Part shown: piece after piece, positions 27,461 to 36,172 of the stretch
How the letters are laid out: each line of letters starts with the position of its first letter
How positions within the stretch are numbered: the first letter of the stretch is position 1
Assembly (NCBI RefSeq): GCF_001280505.1
Contig: NZ_LBIO01000042.1
Coordinates: 331,433 to 395,432 of the forward strand
Reading direction: 5' to 3'
Source of the DNA: Mangrovimonas sp. TPBH4
Lineage (GTDB): Bacteria > Bacteroidota > Bacteroidia > Flavobacteriales > Flavobacteriaceae
DNA: 64,000 nt
Program-made: the position numbers and the translations under genes
The notes under the pieces: generated by a model
Database searches by the model: none
What the model saw: only the letters and a program-made list of their open reading frames with translations
What the model was told of the DNA's origin: nothing

Positions 27461-29635
27461 ATGCAATTTTATAGAATCATGAGAAGGAATTATAAGCTAT
27501 TACTGTTGGTTTTGCTCTTGGCCTTTGCGTCTTGTAGCTTTACAACCAAGACTTTTGACGACCCGAATAAAGATAGATTGCTAGTACAATTGATTAGTTA
27601 TGTGTTAGAGAATGGGCATTTTCAGCCTAAGGATATAAACGATGAATTTTCAGAACAGGTCTTTGAAGATTACCTAAAACAGCTAGACCCTTTTAAGCGT
27701 TATTTTTATGAATCGGACATCAAGGAATTTATGCTTTACAAGGATAAGTTGGACGATCAAATTAAAGTGTATGATGTGTCCTTTTTTAATTTAACGCACG
27801 AGCGTTTGATACAACGTATCAAAGAATCCGAAGATATTTATAAGGAAGTATTGGCACAACCTTTTGATTTTTCCGTCGATGAGGAAATATCTACAGATTA
27901 CGATGCCTTGCCATATGTAGGCTCTAAAAAAGAAATGAAGGAGCGTTGGAGAAAATTGTTGAAATTTTCGACGATTGCAAATTACGATAATTTGATGACT
28001 GAGCAAGAATCAGAAGGTAGTGCAGGGGAAGGTTCCGGTGATGTCTCAAATGAAAAAAGAGAAAATAAAACGAAAGCTCAGTTAGAAGTTGAGGCCAGAG
28101 AAATGACCTTGACATCTTTGGACGAACTTCATGAGTTTATCAATGATAGACAGCGTCAAGATTGGTTTTCTGTGTATGTGAATGCTATTGTTGAAGAATT
28201 CGATCCGCATACGTTCTACTTTGCTCCAGAAGATAAAGACCGTTTTGATGTAGCCATGTCTGGGAACTTTGAGGGTATTGGTGCGAGGTTACAGAAGAAA
28301 ATGGATGCGATCATTGTAAATGAAATTATCAGTGGAGGCCCTGCTTGGAGACAAAATAAATTGGAAGTAGGTGACCAGATCATGAAGGTAAAGCAGGAGG
28401 ATGAAAAGGATGCCATTAGTATTGTGGGTATGCGTTTGGATGATGCTATTAAATTTATCAAAGGACCAAAAGGCACGAAGGTTACCCTTACCTTAAAAAA
28501 GGTTGATGGTACCATCGAAGATATCACTATTACTCGTGACATCGTTGAAATTGAAGAGACTTATGCCAAATCATCTACTGTGATTAAGGACGGGAAAACC
28601 TTTGGGGTTATCAACCTGCCAAAGTTCTATGTAGATTTTGAGGATTATAATAAAAGAAATGCAGCTTCTGATATCAAAAAGGAAGTAATTAGATTGAAGG
28701 ATGCCGGAGCACAAGGACTCGTACTTGATTTAAGGAATAATGGGGGAGGTTCTTTGCAAACAGTAGTAGACATGGTTGGATTGTTTATTAAAGACGGTCC
28801 AGTTGTTCAGGTGAAGACGGCTGGTGAGGATAAGGAAGTGCTTAACGATAGAGATAAATCTATTGTTTGGGATGGCCCATTGGTAGTGTTGGTAAACGAA
28901 CTTTCGGCTTCTGCTTCAGAAATTTTGGCCGCTGCAATGCAAGATTATAAGCGTGCCATCATTATTGGGAGTAAACAAACCTATGGAAAAGGTACCGTTC
29001 AAAATGTATTGGACCTTAACCGTATGGTACGAAACAGTTCAAGTGGCGATATGGGAGCCTTGAAATTTACTACTCAAAAATTCTACCGAATCAATGGAGG
29101 TTCCACCCAATTGGAAGGTGTGAAGAGCGATGTAGTGGTGCCAGATAGATATAGCTACATTAATATTGGGGAGAAAGATCAGGAAAACCCATTGGCTTGG
29201 GATAAAATTGATGCGGTAGATTACGATGTTTGGAGTAACTACTACGATTATGATGTGACCATTAAGCAAAGTAAGGAGCGTATGGCCAACAATGAGCAAT
29301 TGAAACTTATCGATGCCAATGCGCAATGGGTGAAGAAAATAAGAGATCAAGAAGTATATTCGTTAAACTATGATAAGTATAAAGCAGAATTAGAGCTTAA
29401 CGAAGAAGAAGCTAAACGTTTTGAGAAGATTTCTGATTACAAGACAGATCTTACCTTTAGTTCTTTGCCTTATGAGCAAGAACTAATGGCTAAGGATAGT
29501 GTTTTGAAAGAGAAGAGAGAGCGTTGGCATGAAAATTTAAGTCAGGATGTATATATTGAAGAAGCGCTTCATGTATTGCATGACTTGAAAATGACATACG
29601 ACGTTAAAACAAAAGTAGCGACAGTAAAAGACTAA
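27461..29635 (+). CDS. prc: Carboxy-terminal (tail-specific) processing protease Prc
   Basis: A 724-residue S41 protease with a lipoprotein signal ('FASCSF', Cys25). The order is a helical N-terminal domain, a PDZ domain (about 245-345, with 'FEGIGARLQKKMDAIIVNEIISGGPAWR'), the catalytic domain and a C-terminal DUF3340-like helical tail. The Ser-Lys dyad is Ser484 in 'LSASASEI' and Lys510 in 'TYGKGTVQ'. It degrades or trims proteins from their C-termini in the periplasm. A Gly/Ser/Glu-rich insert lies near residues 184-205. ATG at 27479 is an equally good start by signal-peptide length. A near-consensus -7 box (TACTTTAG) lies at 27440-27447. Confidence 0.93.
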   Translation: MQFYRIMRRNYKLLLLVLLLAFASCSFTTKTFDDPNKDRLLVQLISYVLENGHFQPKDINDEFSEQVFEDYLKQLDPFKRYFYESDIKEFMLYKDKLDDQIKVYDVSFFNLTHERLIQRIKESEDIYKEVLAQPFDFSVDEEISTDYDALPYVGSKKEMKERWRKLLKFSTIANYDNLMTEQESEGSAGEGSGDVSNEKRENKTKAQLEVEAREMTLTSLDELHEFINDRQRQDWFSVYVNAIVEEFDPHTFYFAPEDKDRFDVAMSGNFEGIGARLQKKMDAIIVNEIISGGPAWRQNKLEVGDQIMKVKQEDEKDAISIVGMRLDDAIKFIKGPKGTKVTLTLKKVDGTIEDITITRDIVEIEETYAKSSTVIKDGKTFGVINLPKFYVDFEDYNKRNAASDIKKEVIRLKDAGAQGLVLDLRNNGGGSLQTVVDMVGLFIKDGPVVQVKTAGEDKEVLNDRDKSIVWDGPLVVLVNELSASASEILAAAMQDYKRAIIIGSKQTYGKGTVQNVLDLNRMVRNSSSGDMGALKFTTQKFYRINGGSTQLEGVKSDVVVPDRYSYINIGEKDQENPLAWDKIDAVDYDVWSNYYDYDVTIKQSKERMANNEQLKLIDANAQWVKKIRDQEVYSLNYDKYKAELELNEEEAKRFEKISDYKTDLTFSSLPYEQELMAKDSVLKEKRERWHENLSQDVYIEEALHVLHDLKMTYDVKTKVATVKD

Positions 29636-29637
29636 TA

Positions 29638-30735
29638 TTGGTGAGTATACATAATAACTCATTATCTCAGTTAGCGCTCCAAAAGTTCAAAAGTAACTTT
29701 TGGGGCGTTTTAAGTTTAGGTGTAATCATAGTTATAGGCCTTATTGCGGTGTTTGCTTATGTATTGGCTCCTGATAATAGTCAAAGTGGAAACCAAATGC
29801 ACTTGGCCATCCATTCCAAAAAGCCGGGGTTTAAAGTGACCATGCTCACCATTCCGTTGGAAGTTCAATCTGGACAGTCTTGGTTTTCGAAGTTCTTTTT
29901 TGGAGTACAAAATGCAGATTCCGAAATTCCAATTTCATCCTATAAGGTTACAGCTGATAATTTGGTTTACATCGAATACGCTTCGGACGGTCTTGAAGGA
30001 ATTGTCAAGGAAGTTCCTTTGAGTAAATTTCCAGACGGTGAATATAGTTCCTTTATAAAGGAGCGTCGCTTCTTATTCGGAACTGATAAATATGGAAGGG
30101 ATTTGTTGAGTAGGATTCTAATTGGCTCACGCATTTCTTTTTTTATAGGGTTTGTTGCGGTATTTATTTCTCTTGTTATAGGAATCTTTATGGGAAGTGT
30201 AGCGGGGTATTTTGGAGGGAAAATAGACGCTGTAATCATGTGGCTTATTAATGTTACTTGGTCGATTCCAACATTACTTTTGGTTATTGCTATTACCTTG
30301 ACTTTAGGAAAGGGGTTTTGGCAGGTGTTTATTGCGGTTGGTTTGACCATGTGGGTAGAAGTGGCTCGTGTAGTGCGAGGTCAAGTGATTGGTGTAAAGG
30401 AAATGCAATATGTAACGGCGGCAAGGGCTTTGGGCTATACCGATTTTAGAATTATTTCCAAACATATTTTGCCTAATATCATGGCGCCTATCATTGTGAT
30501 TTCTGCGGCAAACTTTGCAGCGGCTATATTAATTGAGAGTGGTTTAAGCTTCTTGGGGATAGGTGCGCAACCCCCTATGCCTAGTTGGGGCGGTATGATC
30601 AAAGATCATTATAACTATATCATTTTAGGAAAACCATATTTGGCTTTGATCCCGGGAGTATGTATCATGATATTGGTAATGGCATTTATGCTTATTGGAA
30701 ATGCCCTTCGGGATGCTTTGGATGTGAAAAGCTAG
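29638..30735 (+). CDS. DppC/OppC-like ABC transporter permease
   Basis: A 365-residue inner-membrane permease of peptide-type ABC importers. An N-terminal OppC_N helix is followed by a long extracytoplasmic stretch (about 45-135), then 'FGTDKYGRDLLSRILIGSRISF', typical of DppC/OppC. The EAA loop that contacts the ATPase is 'AARALGYTDFRIISKHILPN'. The usual partners (substrate-binding protein, DppB, two ATPases) are not in the window. Start is TTG at 29638 or GTG at 29641, 2-5 bases after prc, so the two genes are cotranscribed. The tail-to-tail gap to engB is one base. Confidence 0.85.
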   Translation: MVSIHNNSLSQLALQKFKSNFWGVLSLGVIIVIGLIAVFAYVLAPDNSQSGNQMHLAIHSKKPGFKVTMLTIPLEVQSGQSWFSKFFFGVQNADSEIPISSYKVTADNLVYIEYASDGLEGIVKEVPLSKFPDGEYSSFIKERRFLFGTDKYGRDLLSRILIGSRISFFIGFVAVFISLVIGIFMGSVAGYFGGKIDAVIMWLINVTWSIPTLLLVIAITLTLGKGFWQVFIAVGLTMWVEVARVVRGQVIGVKEMQYVTAARALGYTDFRIISKHILPNIMAPIIVISAANFAAAILIESGLSFLGIGAQPPMPSWGGMIKDHYNYIILGKPYLALIPGVCIMILVMAFMLIGNALRDALDVKS

Positions 30736-30736
30736 A

Positions 30737-31351
30737 TTATTGGTTTCTTAAGCTGTTGATTTCGGTATTGGTGTCTTGAATGAAATTTAAAACTTCATCG
30801 CGGCCGATGGTTTTGCTTGAGGAAGTAATAAAGTAGGGAGGCATTTCTTCCCAAACATTAAGCATTTCTTTGGTGTAGTCTTCTACATTTCTTTCAATGG
30901 CCTTTGGTTTCAGCTTGTCGGCCTTAGTGAAAATGATAGAGAATGGTATGCCTTGTTCTCCCAAATATTCCATAAATTCCATATCAATTTTTTGGGGCTC
31001 ATGGCGAATATCCACCAAGACAAATGCAGACACTAATTGTTGGCGCTGCTCGAAATAATTGGTGATGAATTTTTGGAATTTCTTCTTAGCTGTTTTGGAA
31101 ACTCTTGCATAACCATAGCCAGGCAAATCGACCAAAAACCAATTTTTATTGATCAAAAAGTGGTTGATTAATTGCGTCTTTCCTGGTTTTCCAGATGTCT
31201 TGGCAAGACTTTTGTGATTGGTGAGCATGTTGATCAAGGAGGACTTTCCAACATTACTTCTTCCTATAAAGGCGTATTCTGGAATAGGGTCTTTCGGACA
31301 TTTGGAAACGTCGGAATTACTGATTATGAATTCAGCGGTCTTGATTAACAT
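30737..31351 (-). CDS. engB: Ribosome biogenesis GTP-binding protein EngB (YsxC/YihA)
   Basis: A 204-residue TRAFAC GTPase needed for 50S subunit assembly. G1 is '[12 protein letters not shown]', G2 lies in '[11 protein letters not shown]', G3 is 'DLPGYG' and G4 is 'TKAD'. The short length with a single G domain is typical. It starts 9 bp after the alpha/beta hydrolase gene on the same strand. Confidence 0.96.
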   Translation of the reverse strand: MLIKTAEFIISNSDVSKCPKDPIPEYAFIGRSNVGKSSLINMLTNHKSLAKTSGKPGKTQLINHFLINKNWFLVDLPGYGYARVSKTAKKKFQKFITNYFEQRQQLVSAFVLVDIRHEPQKIDMEFMEYLGEQGIPFSIIFTKADKLKPKAIERNVEDYTKEMLNVWEEMPPYFITSSSKTIGRDEVLNFIQDTNTEINSLRNQ

Positions 31352-31360
31352 TGTTGGTAT

Positions 31361-32125
31361 TTAAAAGTTTCTTTCAGTGAGCCACTTGTCTAAAATAGCA
31401 TTGAATTCATCTGGATGTTCCATCATGGCGGCATGACCGCATTTGTCAATCCAGTAAAGGCTAGAATCTGGGAGTAGCTGGTGGAATTCCTCTGCAACTT
31501 CAGGGGGCGTCACCGTATCGTTTTTTCCCCAAATAATGCAGGTAGGCGTTTGCATGTGGGGAAGGTCCTTGGCCATATTGTGTCTAATGGCGCTTTTGGC
31601 AATTGCCAAAGTTTTTACAAGCTTATTTCTGTCGTTTACCGTTTCATAGACCTCGTCTACAATTTCTTTCGTTGCCACTTCAGGGTCGTAGAATACATCT
31701 TGCGCTTTTTTCTTGATGACATCGTAGTCACTACGTTTAGTATAGCCGCTTCCCATAGCGCTTTCGTAAAGTCCGGAACTTCCTGTAATGATTAATGCTT
31801 TTACTTTTTCGGGAAATAATTTGGTATGGTAGAGACCAATGTGCCCACCTAGGGAATTTCCGAGTAAAATAACCTCGTCAAGTTGTTTGTGCTCTATAAA
31901 ATCATATAAATACTTGGCAAAACTCTTAACGTTTGTTTTGAGTAAGGACATGGTGTAAATTGGTAGCTCTGGGATGATGACTTTGTATCCTTTGTTGCCA
32001 AAATATCTGGTAACAGCGTCAAAATTGCTTAGTCCACCCATTAAACCGTGTAAAACAACTATAGGCTTTCCTTCTCCAACTTCAATGTAATTATAGTTTT
32101 TCTCTGTTTTTAAAAGGTGCTTCAT
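31361..32125 (-). CDS. Alpha/beta-fold hydrolase
   Basis: A 254-residue alpha/beta hydrolase without a signal peptide. The oxyanion 'HGLMGG' is at about residue 25, the nucleophile elbow is 'GNSLGGHIG' (Ser near residue 91), the Asp is in 'GKNDTVTPP' and the His in 'CGHAAMMEHPDEF'. The order of the triad is regular. The true substrate (ester, C-C bond or lipid) is not known. First gene of a unit with engB. Confidence 0.88.
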   Translation of the reverse strand: MKHLLKTEKNYNYIEVGEGKPIVVLHGLMGGLSNFDAVTRYFGNKGYKVIIPELPIYTMSLLKTNVKSFAKYLYDFIEHKQLDEVILLGNSLGGHIGLYHTKLFPEKVKALIITGSSGLYESAMGSGYTKRSDYDVIKKKAQDVFYDPEVATKEIVDEVYETVNDRNKLVKTLAIAKSAIRHNMAKDLPHMQTPTCIIWGKNDTVTPPEVAEEFHQLLPDSSLYWIDKCGHAAMMEHPDEFNAILDKWLTERNF

Positions 32126-32154
32126 GTATAATGGTTAGTCAACTTCATCAAAAG

Positions 32155-32162
32155 CAAATATA
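32155..32162 (-). promoter_or_regulatory. -7 promoter box of the hydrolase-engB unit
   Basis: TATATTTG on the minus strand, a perfect match, 29 bases before the ATG of the hydrolase. No -33 TTTG seen. Confidence 0.55.
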
Positions 32163-32425
32163 GGTATTTATCTGATTATTCGTACTGTTTTTTGGTTATG
32201 AAATCGAACAATTTTGAAATGGCTATCTCCTAGTTTTTTGCGTTGGGAATATAGTGGGTTGTGTTGATTTTAAGGTGGAATTTCAGTCCTTATTGTTAAC
32301 ATTTTGTGTCCTGTATTTCCTAAATGTTATCAACAACTTAAGGGCTTGAAGTTAAAATATTTAAGGTTTTTGTAGTCTGTACTTTGGCGGTTAAATGCTT
32401 CATTATATAGAAATTATTAACAAAA
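32163..32425. other. Gene-free spacer upstream of the dcw cluster
   Basis: AT-rich DNA between the divergent hydrolase promoter and the mraZ operator. No reading frame, hairpin or repeat that I could support. Confidence 0.5.
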
Positions 32426-32451
32426 GTGGTAGAAAGTGGTAAAATGTGGTA
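32426..32451 (+). promoter_or_regulatory. Probable MraZ operator: three GTGGT(A) direct repeats at 10-bp period
   Basis: GTGGTA occurs at 32426, 32436 and 32446, each exactly 10 bases apart, that is one helical turn. MraZ proteins are known to bind TGGGN-type direct repeats with 5-bp spacers, which have the same period, just upstream of mraZ. Here the last repeat ends 11 bases before a perfect -7 box, so the bound protein would cover the -33 region. This predicts autorepression of the whole dcw operon. Confidence 0.75.
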
Positions 32452-32461
32452 AATTTTTCAA

Positions 32462-32469
32462 TATATTTG
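32462..32469 (+). promoter_or_regulatory. -7 promoter box of mraZ and the dcw operon
   Basis: TATATTTG, a perfect TAnnTTTG box directly after the GTGGT repeats and 33 bases before the TTG start of mraZ. No TTTG at the -33 position; the repeats occupy it. Confidence 0.7.
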
Positions 32470-32502
32470 AATTGTTATCGTTTGTTGTATAAGCCGGTCG
32501 TT

Positions 32503-32973
32503 TTGAATTCATTAATAGGGACATACGAATGTAAAGTTGATGCCAAAGGCAGGCTAATGCTACCTTCTGCGCTGAAAAAACAGCTTTCGCCTGTATTTCA
32601 GGACGGATTTGTGCTTAAGAGAGCGGTGTTCCAATCCTGCTTGGAATTGTATCCAATGGCAGAGTGGGAAAAGCTCATGCAAAAAATGAACAAACTTAAT
32701 CGGTTTAAGAAAAAGAACAACGATTTTATTAGACGTTTTACGGCTGGAGTGAAAATGGTAGAGGTGGATACTGCGGGCCGTTTGCTTATTCCAAAGGACT
32801 TAGTTGTGTTTTCGGGTATTTCAAAGGAGATTGTATTGTCTTCTGCGATTAATATCATTGAGATTTGGGATAAGGATCAGTATGAACAATCTATAAACGA
32901 AGCGGCTGATGATTTTGCCGATTTGGCTGAAGAGGTAATGGGACAAGATGATGATGAATATGGAATATCATAA
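32503..32973 (+). CDS. mraZ: Transcriptional regulator MraZ
   Basis: About 156 residues with two SpoVT/AbrB-type swapped-hairpin halves, each with its 'DxxGR(L)xxP' signature ('DAKGRLMLP' near residue 13, 'DTAGRLLIP' near 89). MraZ is a ring-forming DNA-binding repressor of the division and cell-wall cluster. The family starts 'M..L.GtYe.kvDaKGR', so TTG at 32503 is chosen. The longer frame to GTG at 32446 would begin inside the operator and before the promoter. First gene of the dcw operon; its end overlaps the start of rsmH. Confidence 0.93.
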   Translation: MNSLIGTYECKVDAKGRLMLPSALKKQLSPVFQDGFVLKRAVFQSCLELYPMAEWEKLMQKMNKLNRFKKKNNDFIRRFTAGVKMVEVDTAGRLLIPKDLVVFSGISKEIVLSSAINIIEIWDKDQYEQSINEAADDFADLAEEVMGQDDDEYGIS

Positions 32974-33856
32974 TCCAGTATTGTTAAAGGAAACTGTTGA
33001 TGGTTTAAATATTAAGCCGGACGGCGTGTATGTGGATGTCACTTTTGGTGGCGGAGGGCACAGTAGGGAGATTTTGAAGCGTTTGGGTGAAGGTGGGAGG
33101 TTGTTTGCTTTTGATCAGGACCAAGATGCTTTGGCGAATGCTATTGATGATCCGCGTTTCACCTTGATAAATGAGAATTTTAGGTATATCAAGCGTTTTT
33201 TAAGATTTTATGGTGTGAAGGAAGTGGATGGCGTTTTGGCTGATTTTGGAGTGTCTTCCCATCAGTTTGATGTGGCGGAACGAGGATTTTCCACGAGGTT
33301 TGAAGCCGATTTGGATATGCGTATGAATCAGAAGGAAGGTTTGTCTGCTTATAATGTCGTGAATGAATATGAGGAGGAGCAATTGAGGCAGATGTTTTTG
33401 CAATATGGCGAATTGAGGCAGGCTCCGGCCATGGCCAGAATAATTGTAGAGGCAAGAAAAGATGATCCTATTAAAACAAGTGAGCGGCTGAAAGAAGTGT
33501 TAAAGCGCTTCTTGGGGCACAAAAAAGAAAATAAGGTGCTGGCGCAAATTTATCAGGCCATTCGCATCGAGGTCAACCAAGAAATAGAGGTGCTTAAAGA
33601 ATTGTTGTTGCAAATGCCTGAATTGTTGAAGCAAGGAGGACGTTTAAGTTTTATATCCTATCATTCCTTAGAGGATAGATTGGTGAAGCGATTTATAAGG
33701 AACGGCATGTTTGAAGGAGAGCCCGAGCGAGATATGTTCGGGAATTTTGAAGTGCCATTAAAAAAGGTGGGTGGTTTGATTGTGCCTACCAAGGAAGAGA
33801 TAGCGCAGAACAGTCGGGCGCGGAGTGCTAAGCTAAGAATTGCAGAGAAGCTATGA
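32960..33856 (+). CDS. rsmH: 16S rRNA (cytosine1402-N4)-methyltransferase
   Basis: About 298 residues. The AdoMet-binding loop 'YVDVTFGGGGHSREIL' is followed by the inserted helical domain and the C-terminal 'ISYHSLEDRLVKRFI' and 'NSRARSAKLRIAE' motifs that define RsmH/MraW. It methylates N4 of C1402 in 16S rRNA. There are four in-frame ATGs (32948, 32951, 32954, 32960); the last gives the family's usual 'MeYHnPVLL' start. It overlaps mraZ, so the two are translationally coupled. Confidence 0.95.
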   Translation: MEYHNPVLLKETVDGLNIKPDGVYVDVTFGGGGHSREILKRLGEGGRLFAFDQDQDALANAIDDPRFTLINENFRYIKRFLRFYGVKEVDGVLADFGVSSHQFDVAERGFSTRFEADLDMRMNQKEGLSAYNVVNEYEEEQLRQMFLQYGELRQAPAMARIIVEARKDDPIKTSERLKEVLKRFLGHKKENKVLAQIYQAIRIEVNQEIEVLKELLLQMPELLKQGGRLSFISYHSLEDRLVKRFIRNGMFEGEPERDMFGNFEVPLKKVGGLIVPTKEEIAQNSRARSAKLRIAEKL

Positions 33857-34170
33857 GGAACAATATTTATAGTATTCTGAAAGGTAAGTTTTTAGTTAGT
33901 GATGATTCTTTTAAAAATTGGAGGGTTATCATTTTTATTTCTGTCTTGGCGCTAATTATGATAGCGAGTTCTCATAGTGCGGATAAAAAAGTACACGAGA
34001 TTGCAAGATTGAATAATGAGGTGAAAGAATTACGTTCAGCTTTTGTGGATGGGCGTTCGCAATTGATGAGGCTTAAGATGGAGTCATCCTTAGTAAAAAA
34101 AATGTCTGAAAAAGGAGTGTTTCCTTCGGAAATTCCTCCTAGAAAAATAAGAGTAAAATCGCAGGAGTAG
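33853..34170 (+). CDS. ftsL: Cell-division protein FtsL-like
   Basis: A 105-residue bitopic protein. A basic cytoplasmic N-terminus is followed by one transmembrane helix (about 24-40) and a periplasmic coiled coil with heptad Leu/Ile spacing ('IARLNNEVKELRSAFVDGRSQLMRLKME'). Sequence identity in FtsL is always low. Position between rsmH and ftsI and the topology make the call. Role: divisome subcomplex with FtsQ/B that activates FtsWI. ATGA overlap with rsmH. Confidence 0.88.
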   Translation: MRNNIYSILKGKFLVSDDSFKNWRVIIFISVLALIMIASSHSADKKVHEIARLNNEVKELRSAFVDGRSQLMRLKMESSLVKKMSEKGVFPSEIPPRKIRVKSQE

Positions 34171-34174
34171 AAGC

Positions 34175-36172
34175 GTGGCAGTAACAGAAAAGAACATATT
34201 GAATAAGTTGTACTTTGTGGCAGGGACCATGTTTGTCTTTGTGCTTGCAGTAGTGTTTAAGCTGTTTGTGATTCAGTTTGTGCAGGGGGATAAGTATCGG
34301 GACTTGGCGGAGAAACGTACCGTTAAAAATGTTGAGATTCCAGCAAACAGAGGCAATGTATATTCTGCCGATGGTAGTTTGTTGGCAACCTCTATTCCTA
34401 AGTATGATATTAGGTTTGATGCCTTGACGCCTTCGGCACGTACGTTTGAAAAGTATTTGATTCCTCTTTGTGATTCCTTGTCCAAATATTCCGGGAAGCC
34501 TTCTGCCTTGTATCAAAACTATTTGAGGAAAGCTCGAGCTAATAAGAATAGATATTATTTGATTGCTAGAAACATCAGTTACTCCAATTATATAAGGATT
34601 AGGAATTTTCCAATGTTAAACCTTGGAGCTTATAAAGGAGGCTTGATTGTAGAGCAAACTACTCGTCGGGAACATCCTATGGGTGCTATCGCGCATCGTT
34701 CGATTGGGTATGAAAGAGTAGATGGAGAAGGAAATGTTACTAGAGCGGGAATTGAAGGAGCTTATGGACAGGAGTATTTGAGTGGTGTAAATGGGCATAG
34801 GTTGAAGCAAAAGATTGGAAACGGGCAATGGAAACCTATTGCCGATTATAATGAAGTGGAGCCTCAGGATGGCTACGATCTATATACCACTATTGATGTT
34901 AATATTCAGGATGTGGCTCATCATGCTCTGTTGAAGCAGTTGGAGGAGTATGAGGCAGACCATGGCTGTGTGGTTGTGATGGAGGCTGAAACTGGTGAGA
35001 TCAAGGCAATTTCTAATTTGGGTAGAAACGAAAACGGACACTATTATGAGCGTTTGAATTATGCGGTGGGTGAGGCTCATGAGCCGGGTTCTACGTTTAA
35101 AGTAATGGCTTTAATGGCTGCTTTGGAAGATAAAGTTGTAGATACGTCTGCTATCATCGATACCAAAATGGGGTATAAGCAGTTTTATGGCCGTGGTATT
35201 TATGATACTCATGGGCATGGCAAGATTTCGGTAGCTAGAACTCTGGAGGTGTCGTCCAATATTGGATTAGCGACTATTATAGATCAAGGGTATTCAAAAC
35301 AACCGCAAAAATTTGTTGATCATCTTAAGGATTGGAGATTAGACAAGCCTTTGGGATTGCCAATTTTGGGCGAAGGGCAGCCGGTTATTCCAAGTCCGGG
35401 TGATAAAATATGGAGTAAAAACGCCTTGCCCTCTATGGCTTATGGCTATAATTTAAAGTTGACACCTTTGCAGACGTTGACCTTTTACAATGCTATAGCT
35501 AATAATGGGGTGATGGTGAAGCCTAGGTTCGTGCGTTCTGTTAAAGAATTGGATAGAGTTGTAGAGTCTTTTGAGCAAGTAGAGCTTAAGAATAGGATTT
35601 GTTCGGATAAAACCTTGAAGGAAATTCAAGATATATTAAAGAATGTTGTGGAACGTGGTACAGGGCATTCTTTGTATTCGCCGCATTTTTCAATGGCCGG
35701 AAAAACTGGTACGGCCCAAACCGAATATTGGATGAAGGATTGGAAAGAAAATAGACGTTACATTTCGTCTTTTGCAGGGTATTTTCCTGCGGACAATCCC
35801 AAATATTCATGTATCGTGGTAATTCATAAGCCTAGTGTAAAAAAGGGGTATTATGGAGCAGATGTTACCGGACCTGTGTTTAAAAGAATTGCACAGAAGA
35901 TCTTTACCGATACGCCTTTGATAGATGAAGTTGAGCAATTAGAGTTTGCCGATGCGAAGACTGAAAAGGATTTTGAAACCTATTATGAGGTGGCTAAAAC
36001 CTATAAGACAATCATGCCGAATGTGGTGGGGATGCCGGTCATGGATGCTATGGCGCTTTTGGAGAACATGGGCTTGAAAGTGAAGGTGAACGGTGTTGGT
36101 GAAGTGAGGAGACAATCTGTTAATAAGGGGGTGAAAATAGCGCCTAACCAAACTGTAGTATTGAATATTTGA
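34175..36172 (+). CDS. ftsI: Septal peptidoglycan transpeptidase FtsI (PBP3), with PASTA domain
   Basis: A 665-residue class B penicillin-binding protein. It has one N-terminal transmembrane helix (about 11-33), a dimerisation domain, and a transpeptidase domain with SxxK 'STFK' (Ser306), SxN 'SSN' (360-362) and KTG (510-512). A single C-terminal PASTA domain ('MPNVVGMPVMDAMALLENMGLKVKV', about 605-665) is added, as in Spo-VD-like and Bacteroidota FtsI. It cross-links septal peptidoglycan in the periplasm with FtsW. Starts at GTG 34175, 4 bases after ftsL, with a GGAG ribosome site. Confidence 0.95.
   Translation: MAVTEKNILNKLYFVAGTMFVFVLAVVFKLFVIQFVQGDKYRDLAEKRTVKNVEIPANRGNVYSADGSLLATSIPKYDIRFDALTPSARTFEKYLIPLCDSLSKYSGKPSALYQNYLRKARANKNRYYLIARNISYSNYIRIRNFPMLNLGAYKGGLIVEQTTRREHPMGAIAHRSIGYERVDGEGNVTRAGIEGAYGQEYLSGVNGHRLKQKIGNGQWKPIADYNEVEPQDGYDLYTTIDVNIQDVAHHALLKQLEEYEADHGCVVVMEAETGEIKAISNLGRNENGHYYERLNYAVGEAHEPGSTFKVMALMAALEDKVVDTSAIIDTKMGYKQFYGRGIYDTHGHGKISVARTLEVSSNIGLATIIDQGYSKQPQKFVDHLKDWRLDKPLGLPILGEGQPVIPSPGDKIWSKNALPSMAYGYNLKLTPLQTLTFYNAIANNGVMVKPRFVRSVKELDRVVESFEQVELKNRICSDKTLKEIQDILKNVVERGTGHSLYSPHFSMAGKTGTAQTEYWMKDWKENRRYISSFAGYFPADNPKYSCIVVIHKPSVKKGYYGADVTGPVFKRIAQKIFTDTPLIDEVEQLEFADAKTEKDFETYYEVAKTYKTIMPNVVGMPVMDAMALLENMGLKVKVNGVGEVRRQSVNKGVKIAPNQTVVLNI

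Noticed and set aside
32242..32260. A further TGGG pair upstream of mraZ (TTGGGA and GTGGGT)
   Set aside because: The two units are 11 rather than 10 bases apart, differ from the GTGGTA units and lie about 180 bases upstream; probably chance.
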